From Peromyscus leucopus (lineage: Eukaryota; Chordata; Mammalia; Rodentia; Cricetidae), in assembly GCF_004664715.2 (NCBI RefSeq), contig NC_051084.1:56539334-56603333 (forward strand): DNA of 64,000 bases, in the 5' to 3' direction. Of this stretch, positions 42,433-54,054 are shown one piece after another (position 1 is the first letter of the stretch; every line of letters begins with the position of its first letter). The notes below the pieces were generated by a model. It did not search any database, was not told where the DNA came from, and was given only the letters and a program-made list of their open reading frames with translations. The translations under genes and the position numbers were made by a program.

Positions 42433-43444
42433 GTTCCTAGCTTTTGCTGTGATGGGCTCAGCTCTAATGCAAACTCCTCTAGACTTCTCCCTACTGTGCT
42501 TTAGTTTGAAGCAGTGATAGTGGGGGCAAGGCTGGTTTTTGCCTGTGGCCCTATGCAGTTTCAGGAATTCACTTTCATGTACTGACACAGATCCATGGTT
42601 GTGGTGCTCTGCCCAGCAGCTGGACTCTAATGTGGCTGTTTCTTTGGATATTGCCCCTCGGACATCCTCTTACATTTATCCTTCTGCTCCTTCAAATTTA
42701 ATAAAGGGACTTTCCACCTAGATGGTAATGACCAAATTTGTGATCTTCCTGTGGACGTACAGGATAGGTAACATCCAGTGGCCTTTGTAGCTCCGCATTC
42801 TTGTATTTAGTTCTGTGATAAGCATCTTTCACTTTGTCATCAACTAACAACAAAACATAAGAATCAACTTGCAGAAACGTAATAGGCCTACTGAAAAAGA
42901 AAGTGCAGGGACTAGAGGTCTAGGTCCATTTGCAAGTTTTAGAGAGGAAATCAGAAGACAGACATCCTGTGTTTTATTCTGGTGATTCTGAATTTAGGTA
43001 ACAGAATCATTTACAATTCACTCCCTACAAGTATCCAAGGCTTGACCATTACCATCCAGAAGGAAAAGGCCTGTCTGGAACTCTGCAACATCAGTTCATG
43101 CATCAAGTGCTCTGCTTTTCAATCCCATTTATTTTTATTAGTTCAGTGTGTATATTCTAAATTTTCTTATGAGTTCAGATAGGAAAAAGAAGGATGTTGG
43201 CTTTGTTTATTTTCAGTCACTTCTGGAAGTCTCAGAAGAGGAATTTCTTTTGTTTGTCACATTCATTATACTATTTAAAGGGAAAGTTATCCTCTAAAAT
43301 TTTACTGCATTTACATTCTTAGAATTAGTTGCCAGACTACTTCGTTCCCAGGCTTAGGCCTTCTGGTCTGGTTTTAAAGTTTCTGTTGTTTACCCTATTA
43401 GACACCATCCCATTGTACCATTTGTTATTATTATTATCATCAAC

Positions 43445-43480
<36 letters not shown>

Positions 43481-44640
43481 TGTTATTAATTTTAACATAG
43501 CTGCATGGTGTGTTCATTGAGATATGTTATCACCACATTCTCTTAAGAAAAGTATTTATCCTGAAAAGCAAACTTCAATCTCAGGAATTTAGACCTCAGA
43601 TAAAGAAATTCCAGCACCACCCCCAAAAAACTTATGGGCTTTAAGAGGTGATCCTGAGTTTTAAAGTTTTGCTAGAGAGACAGGTTGCTCTAAATAGCAA
43701 TCAGCATCCTAGGCTTCCTTGCCTCAGTGTTGCATGTTTTACTAGCTGTTATCTGACTTATCACTTCCTTTGTCAGGATATGTTGTAGGCAATATGTAAA
43801 GCAGAAAAATAATAAAAGTCTAATGACTGGTAGAATTATAGAAGATTACAGAAGGAATAATAATACATCATCAATTATGTTTTATAATGTCAAGTTAGAA
43901 AATTATTTTAAATTATAAAATACAATACTTGAATAATGACTGAAGGCTGTCTATACAATCAACTACAACAATTGCTAAAGAGAGATGTCATATTAACTTA
44001 CATAATAACCCATTAATGTTGTAGTTAAGTCTTTCTTTTCATAGTTATTCTCCAAGGGTTATAGTTGGGTGTTAAATCAACAAAGCTCAAAATTTATGCA
44101 TGCTTTGAAAACAGTATAATACGCGTGTTACTGAGAGTCTTCAAAGATGACCCTTTCAAAGGTAAAGAAGAGCAAAATATGTATTTAATCATTCTTTAAG
44201 CTTCTCTATTATTTTAACCTATGGCCTACAATTTCACAACTTAAAAGTTAGTATGATGAAAAGAGAAATCATTTCAGCACAGTTAAGTAGGTCAAACTGA
44301 ACCCATTGTATAAAACATCGTGTGGCTAACAATTTAACAGCATCATAGTACCTATGTTAAGGGATTTGACTCTAGCACTAAGCTTCAAAACAGAAAGGAA
44401 ATTAATTTCCACTGGAATTACACTCAATCCAGGTATACTCACATGGAAGAGAGAAAAGACGAGGTCAAGAAAATGTAGAAATCAAGGGAACTAGAAACAG
44501 CTTTCGCTACTTGTCAGGCTCCTTTTAAAGGCTTTGCCGTTTCCTTAATATGTCATCAAATGTATTATAAAGGAACCAAGAGAAGAGCCAGCCAAAATGT
44601 TTATTTTTAAAATTAGAGAAAAATTAACACTAATAATTTA
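42433..44640. other. Unique DNA, no gene; contains one ATT array
   Basis: No gene. Frames at 42539-42721 and 42982-43182 are unsupported. An array of TTA/ATT lies at 43422-43490 and is listed separately. Confidence 0.5.
43422..43490. repeat. (TTA)n microsatellite, interrupted
   Basis: Two TTA blocks separated by TCATCAAC; the second has about 13 units. It produces the leucine run in the frame at 43329-43520. Confidence 0.95.
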
Positions 44641-44644
44641 GCTA

Positions 44645-44860
44645 AGGACCTGGAAGATGGCTTACCAGTTCAGAATACCGATTGTTCTTTCAGAGGAGAT
44701 GGGTTTGATTCCTAATCCATTGGTGGCTCACAACCATCTGTAGCTCAAGTCCCAGGAAATTTGACACCCTCTTAAGGTCTCTACAGCCACTGTACACATG
44801 ATACACACATACATGAAAGCAAAACCCCCATACACATACACAAGACACTATAATAAAGCT
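44645..44860 (+). mobile_element. B3 SINE, sense, diverged
   Basis: AGGACCTGGAAGATGGCTTA, GATTGTTCTTTCAGAGGAGA, TTTGATTCCTAATCCATTGG, TGGCTCACAACCATCTGTAG, then a tail of ACACATGATACACACATACA. The tRNA-like head is recognisable. Confidence 0.85.
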
Positions 44861-44961
44861 TTCAAACTTCAAAATACTAGAAGATAATCATAATATAGAT
44901 ATGAAATAATAAATAGTTTGTGAGTTTAGATAACTCTGATCTTTGTGGAAACTCTTTCCTA

Positions 44962-45296
44962 GTTGTGATGGCTGTTCTTGGTTGTCAACTTGAACTACAT
45001 CTGGAATTAGATGAACCTAAGTAACTGGATACACCTGTGAGGAATTTTTTTCTTAATTACATCATTTGACAAGACAAGACACATTTTTTTTAAAGATTTT
45101 TATTTATATATTTATTATGTATACAGCATGTATGACTTCAGGCCAGAAGAGGGCACCAGATCTCATTACAGGTGGTTGTGAGCCACCATGTGGTTGCTGG
45201 GAATTGAACTCAGGACCTCTGGAAGAGCAGTCAGTGCTCTTAACCTCTGAGCCATCTCTCCAGCCCCGACAAGACACATTTTTAATCTGGATCTAA
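44962..45296 (+). mobile_element. MaLR-type LTR remnant, split by a B2
   Basis: Parts are 44962-45088 and about 45284-45296. TTGTGATGGCTGTTCTTGG, TTGTCAACTTGAACTACATC, TGGAATTAGATGAACCTAAG, CACCTGTGAGGAATTTTTTT and ATTACATCATTTGACAAGAC match the left half of the LTR at 32644-34984. It is truncated just after the B2. Confidence 0.75.
45089..45267 (-). mobile_element. B2 SINE, antisense, full length
   Basis: TTTTTATTTATATATTTATT tail complement, CAGGCCAGAAGAGGGCACCA, GATCTCATTACAGGTGGTTG, TGAGCCACCATGTGGTTGCT, AATTGAACTCAGGACCTCTG, CTCTGAGCCATCTCTCCAGC. Perfect 16-base target duplications GACAAGACACATTTTT at 45073-45088 and 45268-45283. Confidence 0.98.
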
Positions 45297-47208
45297 AATA
45301 GTAAAAAAAAAATAACATTATTTTAGGGGTTGTTTGTGGCATATGCAGCTACTATTTTAATTATTTGACATTAATTTTAGTTTGACAATACCTACATTAT
45401 AATATACAATATATGCTCATTTTTTATTAGGCAAAGCATATCAACAGCCAACAACATGACTAGTATGTTTTAATACACCAATCATCCTAGCCCTTTGGAT
45501 GAAAAGTTAGGAAAATAATTAGTTCAAGGCAAGCTTTGACCATATAGTGAATACCTTTTAAGTTATATTCATATATACATAAAATAGAACCTCTATTCTT
45601 AATACAATCAAGAGTTATATAAACCAATTAAAGTAAAATAAAGTCTATCAATAAAATCAGCTATAAGAAGTTTTCCAGAGATATATGCACTTGTCCAACA
45701 AACCACAAAAAATACTATTTAATAAAATAAAATATCAAGAGTTTTTTTTAAAAAAAATTTAGAAAAATTGTTCAGTGTACTCATATTTACCTTTCAATCT
45801 TGACCTATTTATTCTTGCCCTCTGATGTGGGGGCAATAGTGCTATGACTACCTAGAGAACTTATGAACATTAGTAGATATTTAAACATTTGTTTATAAGT
45901 TAGAGGGTTTTTTTAAAGGAACCATCAATGCCAAAAAAATTTGTAATATAAACATGAAAACAATAGTCTTGATCTATTACACCCAACCCCACATCCCTGA
46001 ATAATGCACAACAAATTAAACTTTGTAGCTGTACATTGCCCTAAGATGCATGCCTGTTGAATGTTCTAGAAGATAAAAAACTAAATGTGTTATTAGCACT
46101 TCAATTTGATATTGAAAAGTGATGATATTGATTTTTGAAAATGACACTTTTACTTTTTTCTTATTGAAGCATTTCCATTGAAAATTTTCAATTACATTCC
46201 AACACAATTTTGATAAATTTAATATATTTATACACATTTAGATAAATTTATATTTTGTGTAAAATTATTTCTTGAATAACAGTGCATATATAAATATGTT
46301 TCACAACTTTGAATATTTTATATTTTCATTATTTTGTATATTTTTGAAGGGAAATATTAAGCTATAATTCTAAGTGTATTTTTAGGAGTGATGAAGTAAA
46401 TAAGTTTGCTGTGAAAAATTACAGACAACTTGTTATTCAGATGTTTGATAACATAATTATTAAGTCTATGCAATGGGTTCATAAACATTAGCAGTATCAA
46501 CTAAAGGATATGTCATCTGAAATACCTTTTCATAAAAATCAGTGTTTATAGCTATTGTTGTCACATTTGATTTTAGTAGAATAAAGCCTTGGAATAAGAA
46601 ACTTATAAGGATTCATATGCATAAAACAGCAGAAGAAAGGGGTCTATAAGCAGAAAGATTAAAAACAGAACTTGTGAACTCAGTATACATTCATACTCAC
46701 TTGCTTCAAACATTCAAATGAAATCTAGGAAACCATGTTAGTTTGTCTCTTTTATTTTATTCCAAGTAAACTTTTTACTTAATGTGTGAAAATCACACTG
46801 AATTCTCACCATTTAAGTAAAAGGGTATAGGTTGATTCTCGATTGTTAAGAAAATGGTTAATCACACAAGGTTATGAATCTGATTGTATGAAACAATTAG
46901 CTCTGCATAAAAAAATATCAACATCAACAACAACAAAGCTGCTCTACCAATACAAATCACACCATTAAGGGAGGTCAACCATTCAGCTACACAAGCCAAT
47001 GGTCCCCACGGGATGGGCGCAACATATTTTCTCTCCTGGAAGAACAATTAAACACACATTTCCAGCTGCTGGCAGTTCCACTGTGGCATCTTAATTTAGG
47101 AAAGCATCTTTGAAACAGAGGTAATGAAGAAAAATTATGTCTGCAGTGAATTCAAAATGAGCACAAGTAAAAAGTACAGGGTCAAAATCACATGCCACTT
47201 AAAAACCA
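45297..47208. other. AT-rich unique DNA, no gene seen
   Basis: Very AT-rich up to about 46900. The stretch at 46930-47130 is less AT-rich, non-repetitive and includes CATTAAGGGAGGTCAACC and CCAGCTGCTGGCAG, an E-box-like palindrome; it could be a weak conserved block. No gene is seen. Confidence 0.45.
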
Positions 47209-47223
47209 GAGCCCTGTGATTTT

Positions 47224-47373
47224 ATTTTTTTTTTAGAGTTACAGAGAGCTTTATTAGAAAATAAATGGGGGGAGGGGAGCCAGGCAGGCCTGGGGGAAAG
47301 GGGAAGGGAGAGGTGGCAGGAGCAGAGCAGAGAGCAGGGAGCAGAAAGGGAACAGAGAGAGAGCAGAGAGAGA
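47224..47373 (-). pseudogene. Retroposed sequence with poly(A), polyadenylation signal and target duplication
   Basis: On the minus strand it ends AATAAAGCTCTCTGTAACTC followed by an A-tail of about 9. So AATAAA lies roughly 20 bases before the tail, the right spacing for a processed transcript. The plus strand is purine-rich, with GGGGGGAGGGGAGCCAGGCA near 47257 and GAGA runs at the right. Flanks GAGCCCTGTGATT (47209-47221) and GAGCCTGTGATT (47374-47385) form a near-perfect target duplication. The source transcript is unknown; an ERV LTR-terminated RNA is possible because such U3/R ends carry similar pyrimidine-rich text. Confidence 0.65.
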
Positions 47374-47385
47374 GAGCCTGTGATT

Positions 47386-48058
47386 GTTTTTTTAACTTCA
47401 AACCTATTCTGGGATTTCGTTGACTTGCAGTCAGCGTCCTTTGTAAGTTCAACTGGCTCAGTATAGGCTGGCTACTATAAAACTGTCAAGTAAGGATCTA
47501 GAAGTGCTTATGTTTTTATCTTTCACTGGTACATGGACTGAGCTATTTGGGCCTGGTAGCCTCTCATTAGTAACTGGATTTTCTCTAGTTCTATGAGTTT
47601 TTGTTTTTGCTTTTGTTGTTGTTGTTGTTGTTGCTTTGGGTTTTTTAAATTTTTTTATTATTTATTTATTTATTTTTTACAACTAGATATATTTTCTGTC
47701 TTTTACTGTACTTGGAAAGCTGACTCCAGGAATTTTCCTCTTGCTTAGGACATAGGTACGTAGGAGGCATAGGAAACATAGGAGTTCAGAGGTCAGGAGA
47801 GTAATTTGTCAAGGTTCCTGTTCCTCTCTTTGAGCTATGAGCCATGAATGGTGTATGAATAACAAGCAAACCTACCAGACCTTTAGCCACCATTTTTCCT
47901 CGGCAGAGGCCAAACCTAGAATTTTAGTAAGTTGTTCAATTTCCATTCTTTCTTAATATGTCCATCTAATGTTGGGCTCATTGTCGTCCAGAATTTGTCT
48001 CCAGAGTTTATTAATGCCATCAGTTTTTTCTTCATAAAATGATTGTTTTGAAACTTAA
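47386..48058. other. Unique DNA with short T/G simple sequence, no gene seen
   Basis: (GTT)n-like run near 47615-47640 and a TTTA-rich run near 47655-47680. No gene is seen. Confidence 0.5.
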
Positions 48059-48059
48059 T

Positions 48060-48370
48060 TTAGCATTATTTTTTATTGAAGAGAAACTGACATATGAAAA
48101 CTTGCACCAATAACAAGTGTTCAGCTGGATGGAGTCTCACAAGCTGACCAATGGAAGGAACATCCAGAACAAAGCAGTTCATTACCTCGCATCACAGGGG
48201 GCTCCTTGTACCATATCCTGTCACTGACCTCTAGGGTTAAAATGATCTTGCCTTCTAGTGCCAAAGTTACACTGTTGTCTTAGTTGAATTAAATGGCATC
48301 AAAGAGTGAATACTCTTTTGAGTTAGGCTCACTGTTTGTCCAAGGGAGCCTTTTCTTTCACCTCTTCCTT
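48060..48370 (-). mobile_element. Ancient LINE-1 (L1M-like) 3' region, antisense
   Basis: TTTTTTATTGAAGAGAAACT, CAAGTGTTCAGCTGGATGGA, CACTGACCTCTAGGGTTAAA, AATTAAATGGCATCAAAGA and GAATACTCTTTTGAGTTAGG follow the antisense order of old mammalian L1 3' regions. Weak, with large differences. Confidence 0.45.
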
Positions 48371-48913
48371 TCATCCTATTTCATTATTCTTCCTATATGT
48401 GTAAAAAGAAAAAAAGATGGCTCACTAGAAATTTAGAATTATTCCCATTCTTTTCTTGATTGACAGTCACATATTGAACAAATTCTTTGTTATTAAATGA
48501 TTTCCCCCAAAAATGACTTCTGCTGTCAATAGATCCAGATACTCATTCTGATGATTGTAGGCATTACGTAGAGGAAGCATCCTCTAAGCTGTAAACCCCA
48601 TTTGCTCTATTTCATCCTTGTCTCATTTCCACGGGATTGTTTAAAAATTTCCTCCCTGAAGGAAGTATTTATAGGCTTTAATCCTCACTCAAGTCAACTC
48701 AGAAATAGTTAAGTAGTAGGTGGAATCCATCATAGATTGGACCACCTCATTCATTCATTACTTGGTGCAGACTCTATATGGTGATCCCAATACGAGTGTC
48801 TATGTCCTACAATCAGCTTATTTATGCAACACATCTCTTCCTTTTAAAACAGAGTTCAATTTTGTTTAAAGCACCAGTATCTGCAATATGTGATCCATTG
48901 TAGAATGAAATTT

Positions 48914-49262
48914 TCCTGTGTCTTGCCAAGCCTGCAGCAGCTTATAAAATAATCACTCAAAGACTTACTATTAATTGCAAAGTGTTTGGTCTATGGCTCA
49001 GGCTTCTTTCTAGCTAGCTCTTTTATCTTAAATTAACTCATTTCTGTTCATCTATGCACCATCATGTGTCTTGTGGCTTTACCTGTATTCTGTTACATCT
49101 TGCTCTCTTCTGTGGCTTGCCTCTTCCAACTCTGCCTTTCTCCTCCCTGTATCTCTGCTTGGATTTCCTGCCTGCATCTAAGCTGCTTTGCCATAGGCCA
49201 TAGCAGCTTCTTTATTAACCAATGGTAGCAAAACATTCACAGCATACAGAAAGACTATCCTC
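48914..49262 (-). mobile_element. Interspersed repeat R1, copy D
   Basis: CAGCAGCTTATAAAATAATC, TTCTTTCTAGCTAGCTCTTT, CACCATCATGTGTCTTGTGG, GCTTGGATTTCCTGCCTGC, ATAGCAGCTTCTTTATTAAC, CAATGGTAGCAAAACATTC, ACAGCATACAGAAAGACTAT. It is the best match to copy A. Confidence 0.75.
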
Positions 49263-49943
49263 CAATTGTTTGCTCCCCTGATAACTATTGAAAAAAATTA
49301 AAATGTGGAGTTTATCACTTTAAATAAAGTAACTATTTTGAATATTTATTAAGCTATCCACATTCAGATTATAATCATAAGCAACTATGAGGTATTTAAT
49401 AGTCTTTCGGTGTTATTATTTAAACTTTCCCTTTTTTTCCTAACACTTCTTCTTTTTACTATTTCCCCACATATTCACTTATGTTATGTCTCCTTATGTC
49501 TTTCCTTTTATCCATATATTTGTTCTATCTTTATTCATCTTCTGATTTCTTCTGTAGTCTTCACCATGGCAGTGGTGAAGAAGCTTTCAGCTTCTTCAAA
49601 TCCATTTTCCTTCCAATATGTGTCTTTGAAATCAATGATTAACTTTCCAACTTTAATGCTGTTGGAATCCTCAGAAAGAGCAGAATCACAGTCTTTTTGC
49701 TAATTTTGCCTTCCCTGAATGCTATAGTGTAGTTTATTTGTTTTCCTAAGGAAGTTCCCGCCATTATAAACAATCTAACCAAGAAAAGAAGAAAAACATA
49801 GGTGGAGATAAAAGTGATAATTCTTCCTATCAGCACATATAAGATCAGATAAAATCCTTTAACATTTTAAACTTATTAAACAATCACAGTACCCTACAAC
49901 ATTTCAGAAAAGTTAAGGTTATCTCTGTCTAATGTATAGAATC
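49263..49943. other. AT-rich unique DNA, no gene seen
   Basis: Nothing recognisable. The 97-residue frame at 49410-49703 is leucine/serine/phenylalanine-rich because of T-rich base composition. Confidence 0.5.
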
Positions 49944-50116
49944 TGTCTTGATAACTTTTCTATTGCTATGATAAGACACCACAACTGAGGCAACTTATAA
50001 AAAGAAACTGTTTAACTTGGAGCTTACAGTTTCAGAGTGTTCAAATCCATGATGGCATAGCAAATGTAAGGTAGCAGAAATAGCTCCAAGCTCATATTTT
50101 GATATACAAGCAAGAA

Positions 50117-50185
<69 letters not shown>

Positions 50186-50360
50186 AGAACAACACTGGGG
50201 ATGGCAAGTCTTTCGAAAGGGTCTCTCTTCCCCAGGGACACACCTTCCAATAAGGCCACACTTCCTAATCCTTCCTGAGCAATCACACTAACTGGGGATC
50301 TAGTATACCAAGTATTCAAATGCATGAGCCTATGGGGACATTCTCATTCAAACTATCACA
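49944..50360 (-). mobile_element. MaLR-type LTR (MT group), antisense, with an expanded GA array
   Basis: Plus-strand ends are TGTCTTGATAACTTTT and AAACTATCACA. Landmarks are CTATTGCTATGATAAGACAC, GGAGCTTACAGTTTCAGAG, GACACACCTTCCAATAAGGC, CACACTTCCTAATCCTTCC, ATGAGCCTATGGGGACATTC. The GA array at 50120-50183 sits where sister copies have only a few GA units. Confidence 0.85.
50120..50183. repeat. (GA)n microsatellite within a MaLR LTR
   Basis: About 31 uninterrupted GA units. Open frames of L/S or E/R runs across it are artefacts. Confidence 0.98.
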
Positions 50361-52599
50361 ACTTTATGCCCATCTGAAAAATCAGCTATGAAATAATAGT
50401 GGTAAGTCCAGGTGTATTTACTGCTCGAGATGCAGTGGGACCTGGGAGAATGGGGCAAACTGAAGGCTCATGCAACAGCCAACTTTATCCAGAGCATCAG
50501 ACAATTTCTTCTCTGGGGGTTAAGAGAAGTCACACGAGTAAAGTGTACACTGAAAAGGGGCAAGGTACATGTGGCAGAAAAGCCACATGTGAGAAAAATA
50601 TGTTTTTCCATAAGGCATATACACAAAGAACAGTAGACAGTTGTAATGAATAACCTGAAGTAAACTTACTCTATCTGTCACACCTAAGAGGGACATGAAA
50701 GCTGCTGGGGGCTGTGGGAGCATACAGCAGGTTACAGCTGATGTTTGACAAGTCAACCCACCAGATATATATTCCCTGATGGGGAGCCCTACCAGCCCTA
50801 CCTGGCAAGGTCATGGGGTCCCTGGCTATGGAAACCGATTGTTTCTGTTGGTAACTTCCTTATGTGCCATCATTATACCACCCTGTAAGAACAGCTGTGG
50901 GGTGCTTGCCAGAGCCCTTTGGTAGTGTGTTTTACCTCTCTGGGCACACTTTTGGCTGTGGATTTCTGTTTAAGCTGTGTAATTCTGATGAACAGAAATA
51001 TTAGCAGAATATTCTTCTTTACTGACACAGGAAAGTAGCAGTATTCTCCGTCTTGAAGACAGCCTTTTAGACATTTTGCGAAGACCTTAGAACAAGTCTC
51101 AAGTAGACTAGCTGCCCCTACAGAATATACACAAAGACTAATTCCCAGGTGTTGTTCATTGCTAAATCAAGGCCAGGCTGTTTACATCAAGACATAGTCC
51201 TTGCAGTAGCTCCCTTTCTGTAGGTAACCTGACTGCTCAAAGTTCAGCCAATTGTTGACTGGCTGTGTAGAGCTATGTGAGAGCTTGTGGCTGCATTCCC
51301 GCTGAGCTACTCCTGGCCTGGCTCCAGAGAGCAGCACCTAGCCCTAATCCATCTTTTATTTAACCCATACCTTTTGTGTCTCTTGTCTTCCTATGTGAAC
51401 CTTGTCTGAGAGTTTCCTGAGGATACAAGGCCTATGCAAAACATGGTTCAGGGAAACCGGGCAAACCATGGTACCTGATAAATCAAGGAATTTGCATTTG
51501 GCATTGTATTTTTGAGAGGTCCTTTCAGGTTGTTCTAAGCATATGGAAATCAACTGGCTAAACTGTACATATTGAGAGTAATAAAAATGCCCAGGGTGAA
51601 GGAAAAGGGGTCAGTCCCTAGAGCCTTGAGTCCAGAGAGGCTGCATTTCTGAGGGGCCTCGGAGTCTTTCTTCCATAGATCCGGATCCATGTGAACTCAC
51701 ACACCTGTGCTGCCACACTTCACAATGAGAGCTGCTGCAGACTGTGAGTGAAGTGTGTGTGTGTGTGTGTGTGTCTATGTGTATGCATGTATGTGCTGGG
51801 TGAAAGAAGAAGAAGCATGAGAGAAGTATGAGGAAGTGAATGGGTAAAAGAATGAGTTAGCAAAGTGTGATAGATAAACTAATACTTGTTCCTAATTACC
51901 CTCAGATAAAAAAGTTTCATAAATATAGTTACTGAATGAGTACGGCGAATGTAATCAATGAATACCACAAATGTAATTTTAAAAAAAAGTTTCCCATCCC
52001 TTGCTACTCTGAGGCATTCCTTTAATTATTCTGAGCAGATCGTGGGAGCTGGTCTCTTACAGTCCTCAATAGAAAGCATAATCCAAAAACAATTCTAGTG
52101 TTTTTTACAACACTAAGTGACAAGGCTCTCGTCTTGTTTTCTGGTAGTTTCCTCACAAGCACTTGGAATTCTCTTCACAGTACTCCATCTTCTGACTTTA
52201 TTCCAATACAGGTGTATCATTTAAATACTAATATGAGGAGATGAGGACACTTACAATACAAAGGAAGTACCAAATGCACTTATTCAATAGTATTATAAGT
52301 CACACATTTATTCTGTTCTACATAAAGAAAAACTCTTTGAGAGAAACAAGAACCACATCATATAGGATAAACAAACATATTTTAAATAAAGTCATGCAAT
52401 ATGTATATTATATGATTCATTTTAATTGTAGCCAAATTATAAGGAATTGTAAAAGGGAGTTTATAGTGAGGTTGTAGGAGGAACATGAATGGTTTACCTA
52501 ATGAGTAAGGAAATGTAAAGAAAACATTGCAAGAATAGCAATCCAAGTAAACATTGGGCACATGGGTATATTTTTAAATGATTTTTGTTAATTTATATG
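50361..52599. other. Unassigned DNA, partly LTR-like, no gene
   Basis: 50400-51750 is less AT-rich than most of the window and includes blocks such as CAGCAGGTTACAGCTGATG, GGAGCCCTACCAGCCCTACC, CTGCATTCCCGCTGAGCTAC and TCCATCTTTTATTTAACCC. The composition and length suggest one or more old ERV pieces, but I cannot place ends or a family. A TG array is at 51756-51774. 51830-52600 is AT-rich unique DNA. The two overlapping frames at 50399-50653 are not supported as genes. Confidence 0.4.
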
Positions 52600-52800
52600 G
52601 ATGTATTTGTACACATGTGTATGTGGGTGCACATGGAAGTGGAGGCTAAAGGTAGATATTGGGTCTCGCTCTACACCTCAGTTTTTGAGAGACAGTCTCT
52701 CACTGAACACTGAGCTCAGTGATTGGCTGCACTGCCTGGGAAGCAATCTCCATACCACCAGCACTAATATTACAGACACATGTGATCATGCCTGCCTTGT
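52600..52800 (-). mobile_element. B4/B1-related SINE, antisense, diverged
   Basis: GGGTGCACATGGAAGTGGAG, GGTAGATATTGGGTCTCGCT, CTCAGTTTTTGAGAGACAGT, CTCTCACTGAACACTGAGCT, AGTGATTGGCTGCACTGCCT. The middle is the antisense B1 core with the rodent B4-type extension. Diverged, no clear tail. Confidence 0.55.
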
Positions 52801-52809
52801 CCATGGCTT

Positions 52810-53740
52810 TGTTATAGCATTTGCATCCACATACGCTCTTATGCCTTGGTTTTATTTACCTTGCTCCTCTATAATTCCCTGCATTTCCTGGATCCTGTTG
52901 GTGGTCCCCTTCTTCACAAAAATTAGTCCTTCTGCTTTCATGTCAAACGTTAATGTTCCATTGCTGTGAAGAGACACCATGGCCACGGTAACTCTTATAA
53001 AGAAAGACATCTAGTTGGGGTTGGCTTGCATTCAGAATTCTAGTCCATTACTGTCACGGCAGGAAGCATGGCAGCACACAGGCAGACCTGGTACTGGAGA
53101 GGTAGTTGAGATAAGCAGGCAGCAGAAAGAGAGAGAGAGAGAGAACCAGACTGGGCCTGACTTGAGCTTCTGACACCTCAAAGCCCACCTCAATGACACA
53201 CTTTCTCCAATAAGACCACACCTACTCCAACAAGGCCACACCTCCTGATAGTGCCACTTCCTGTGAGCCTATGGACCACCACAAAATGTATTCCACTTTA
53301 GCCTTTCTTTCCTCCTGCTCTCTTCACTCAAGAATTTTCTCTCTTCTCATGGTTTCTACTTTTATCACTCTCACAAATATATGCTTATGCATGCACGTAT
53401 ACACATACACACAAACACACATTCATAGATATTTAAATCTATATTCCACATATAAGATAAAACACTTACCTTTCTCTCTAAGACTGGCTTATTTTGCTTA
53501 ACAAAAGTGGCTCCAGATGCATCCATTTTTTTTATAAATTTCATAATTTTATTTTTGGTTAAGCTGAGAATTTCCATTGTGCACACATACCATATTATTT
53601 TTCCTACTCATCTATTGATGGACAATCAGGCTGGTTCCGAAAGTAGATTATTGTGAATCATGTGGCAATAAACATGAAGGTATGTGTATTTCTATGGTAT
53701 GTTGTCTTAGCATTCTGAGGTGCATAGATATATTAAAAGG
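52810..53740 (-). mobile_element. Old LINE-1 3' region, antisense, split by a MaLR LTR
   Basis: Left part 52810-52940: GCATTTCCTGGATCCTGTT, CTTCTGCTTTCATGTC. Right part 53286-53740: CTCATGGTTTCTACTTTTAT, ATACACATACACACAAACAC, ATATTCCACATATAAGATAA, ACTGGCTTATTTTGCTTAAC, CATCTATTGATGGACAATCA, GGCTGGTTCCGAAAGTAGAT and TGGCAATAAACATGAAGG, the last group being antisense ORF2 C-terminal sequence. Old and diverged. Confidence 0.7.
52941..53285 (-). mobile_element. MaLR-type LTR (MT group), antisense, inside an old L1
   Basis: TGTCAAACGTTAATGTTCC start, ATTGCTGTGAAGAGACACCA, TAGTTGGGGTTGGCTTGCAT, GGCAGGAAGCATGGCAGCAC, CAGGCAGACCTGGTACTGGA, GAGAGAGAGAGAGAG (short), CAACAAGGCCACACCTCCTG, ending near GGACCACCACA. 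Flanks have diverged too far to show the duplication. Confidence 0.88.
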
Positions 53741-54054
53741 TATTGTTTTTATGTTAATGTTTCATTGTTAAAATATGTAATGGTGTATCAGTAATAGTTC
53801 CTAGTTAACAATGTGAAAATTGACAATACATTCTAGAGACATTTACTAAAACCATATTTATTATAAAATGAAAACAAGAATATATTTATTTGTACATATT
53901 TTATTCTCTGTCAAGCTTCCTTTTCTTTCTAAATTCATTTTTAAAAATGAGTATTATAGAACTTCAAAAGGTTATCTAAAGACAGTTTGAAGATTCCTGG
54001 TGAAAGCTCATAAAAATCTGGTACTTTTCTGTTTGAACGTGAGACATTTCAAAG

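Noticed and set aside
50399..50653. Two overlapping plus frames of 84 and 74 residues
   Set aside because: They use different frames of the same DNA, with no support; the segment is unassigned and possibly ERV-derived.
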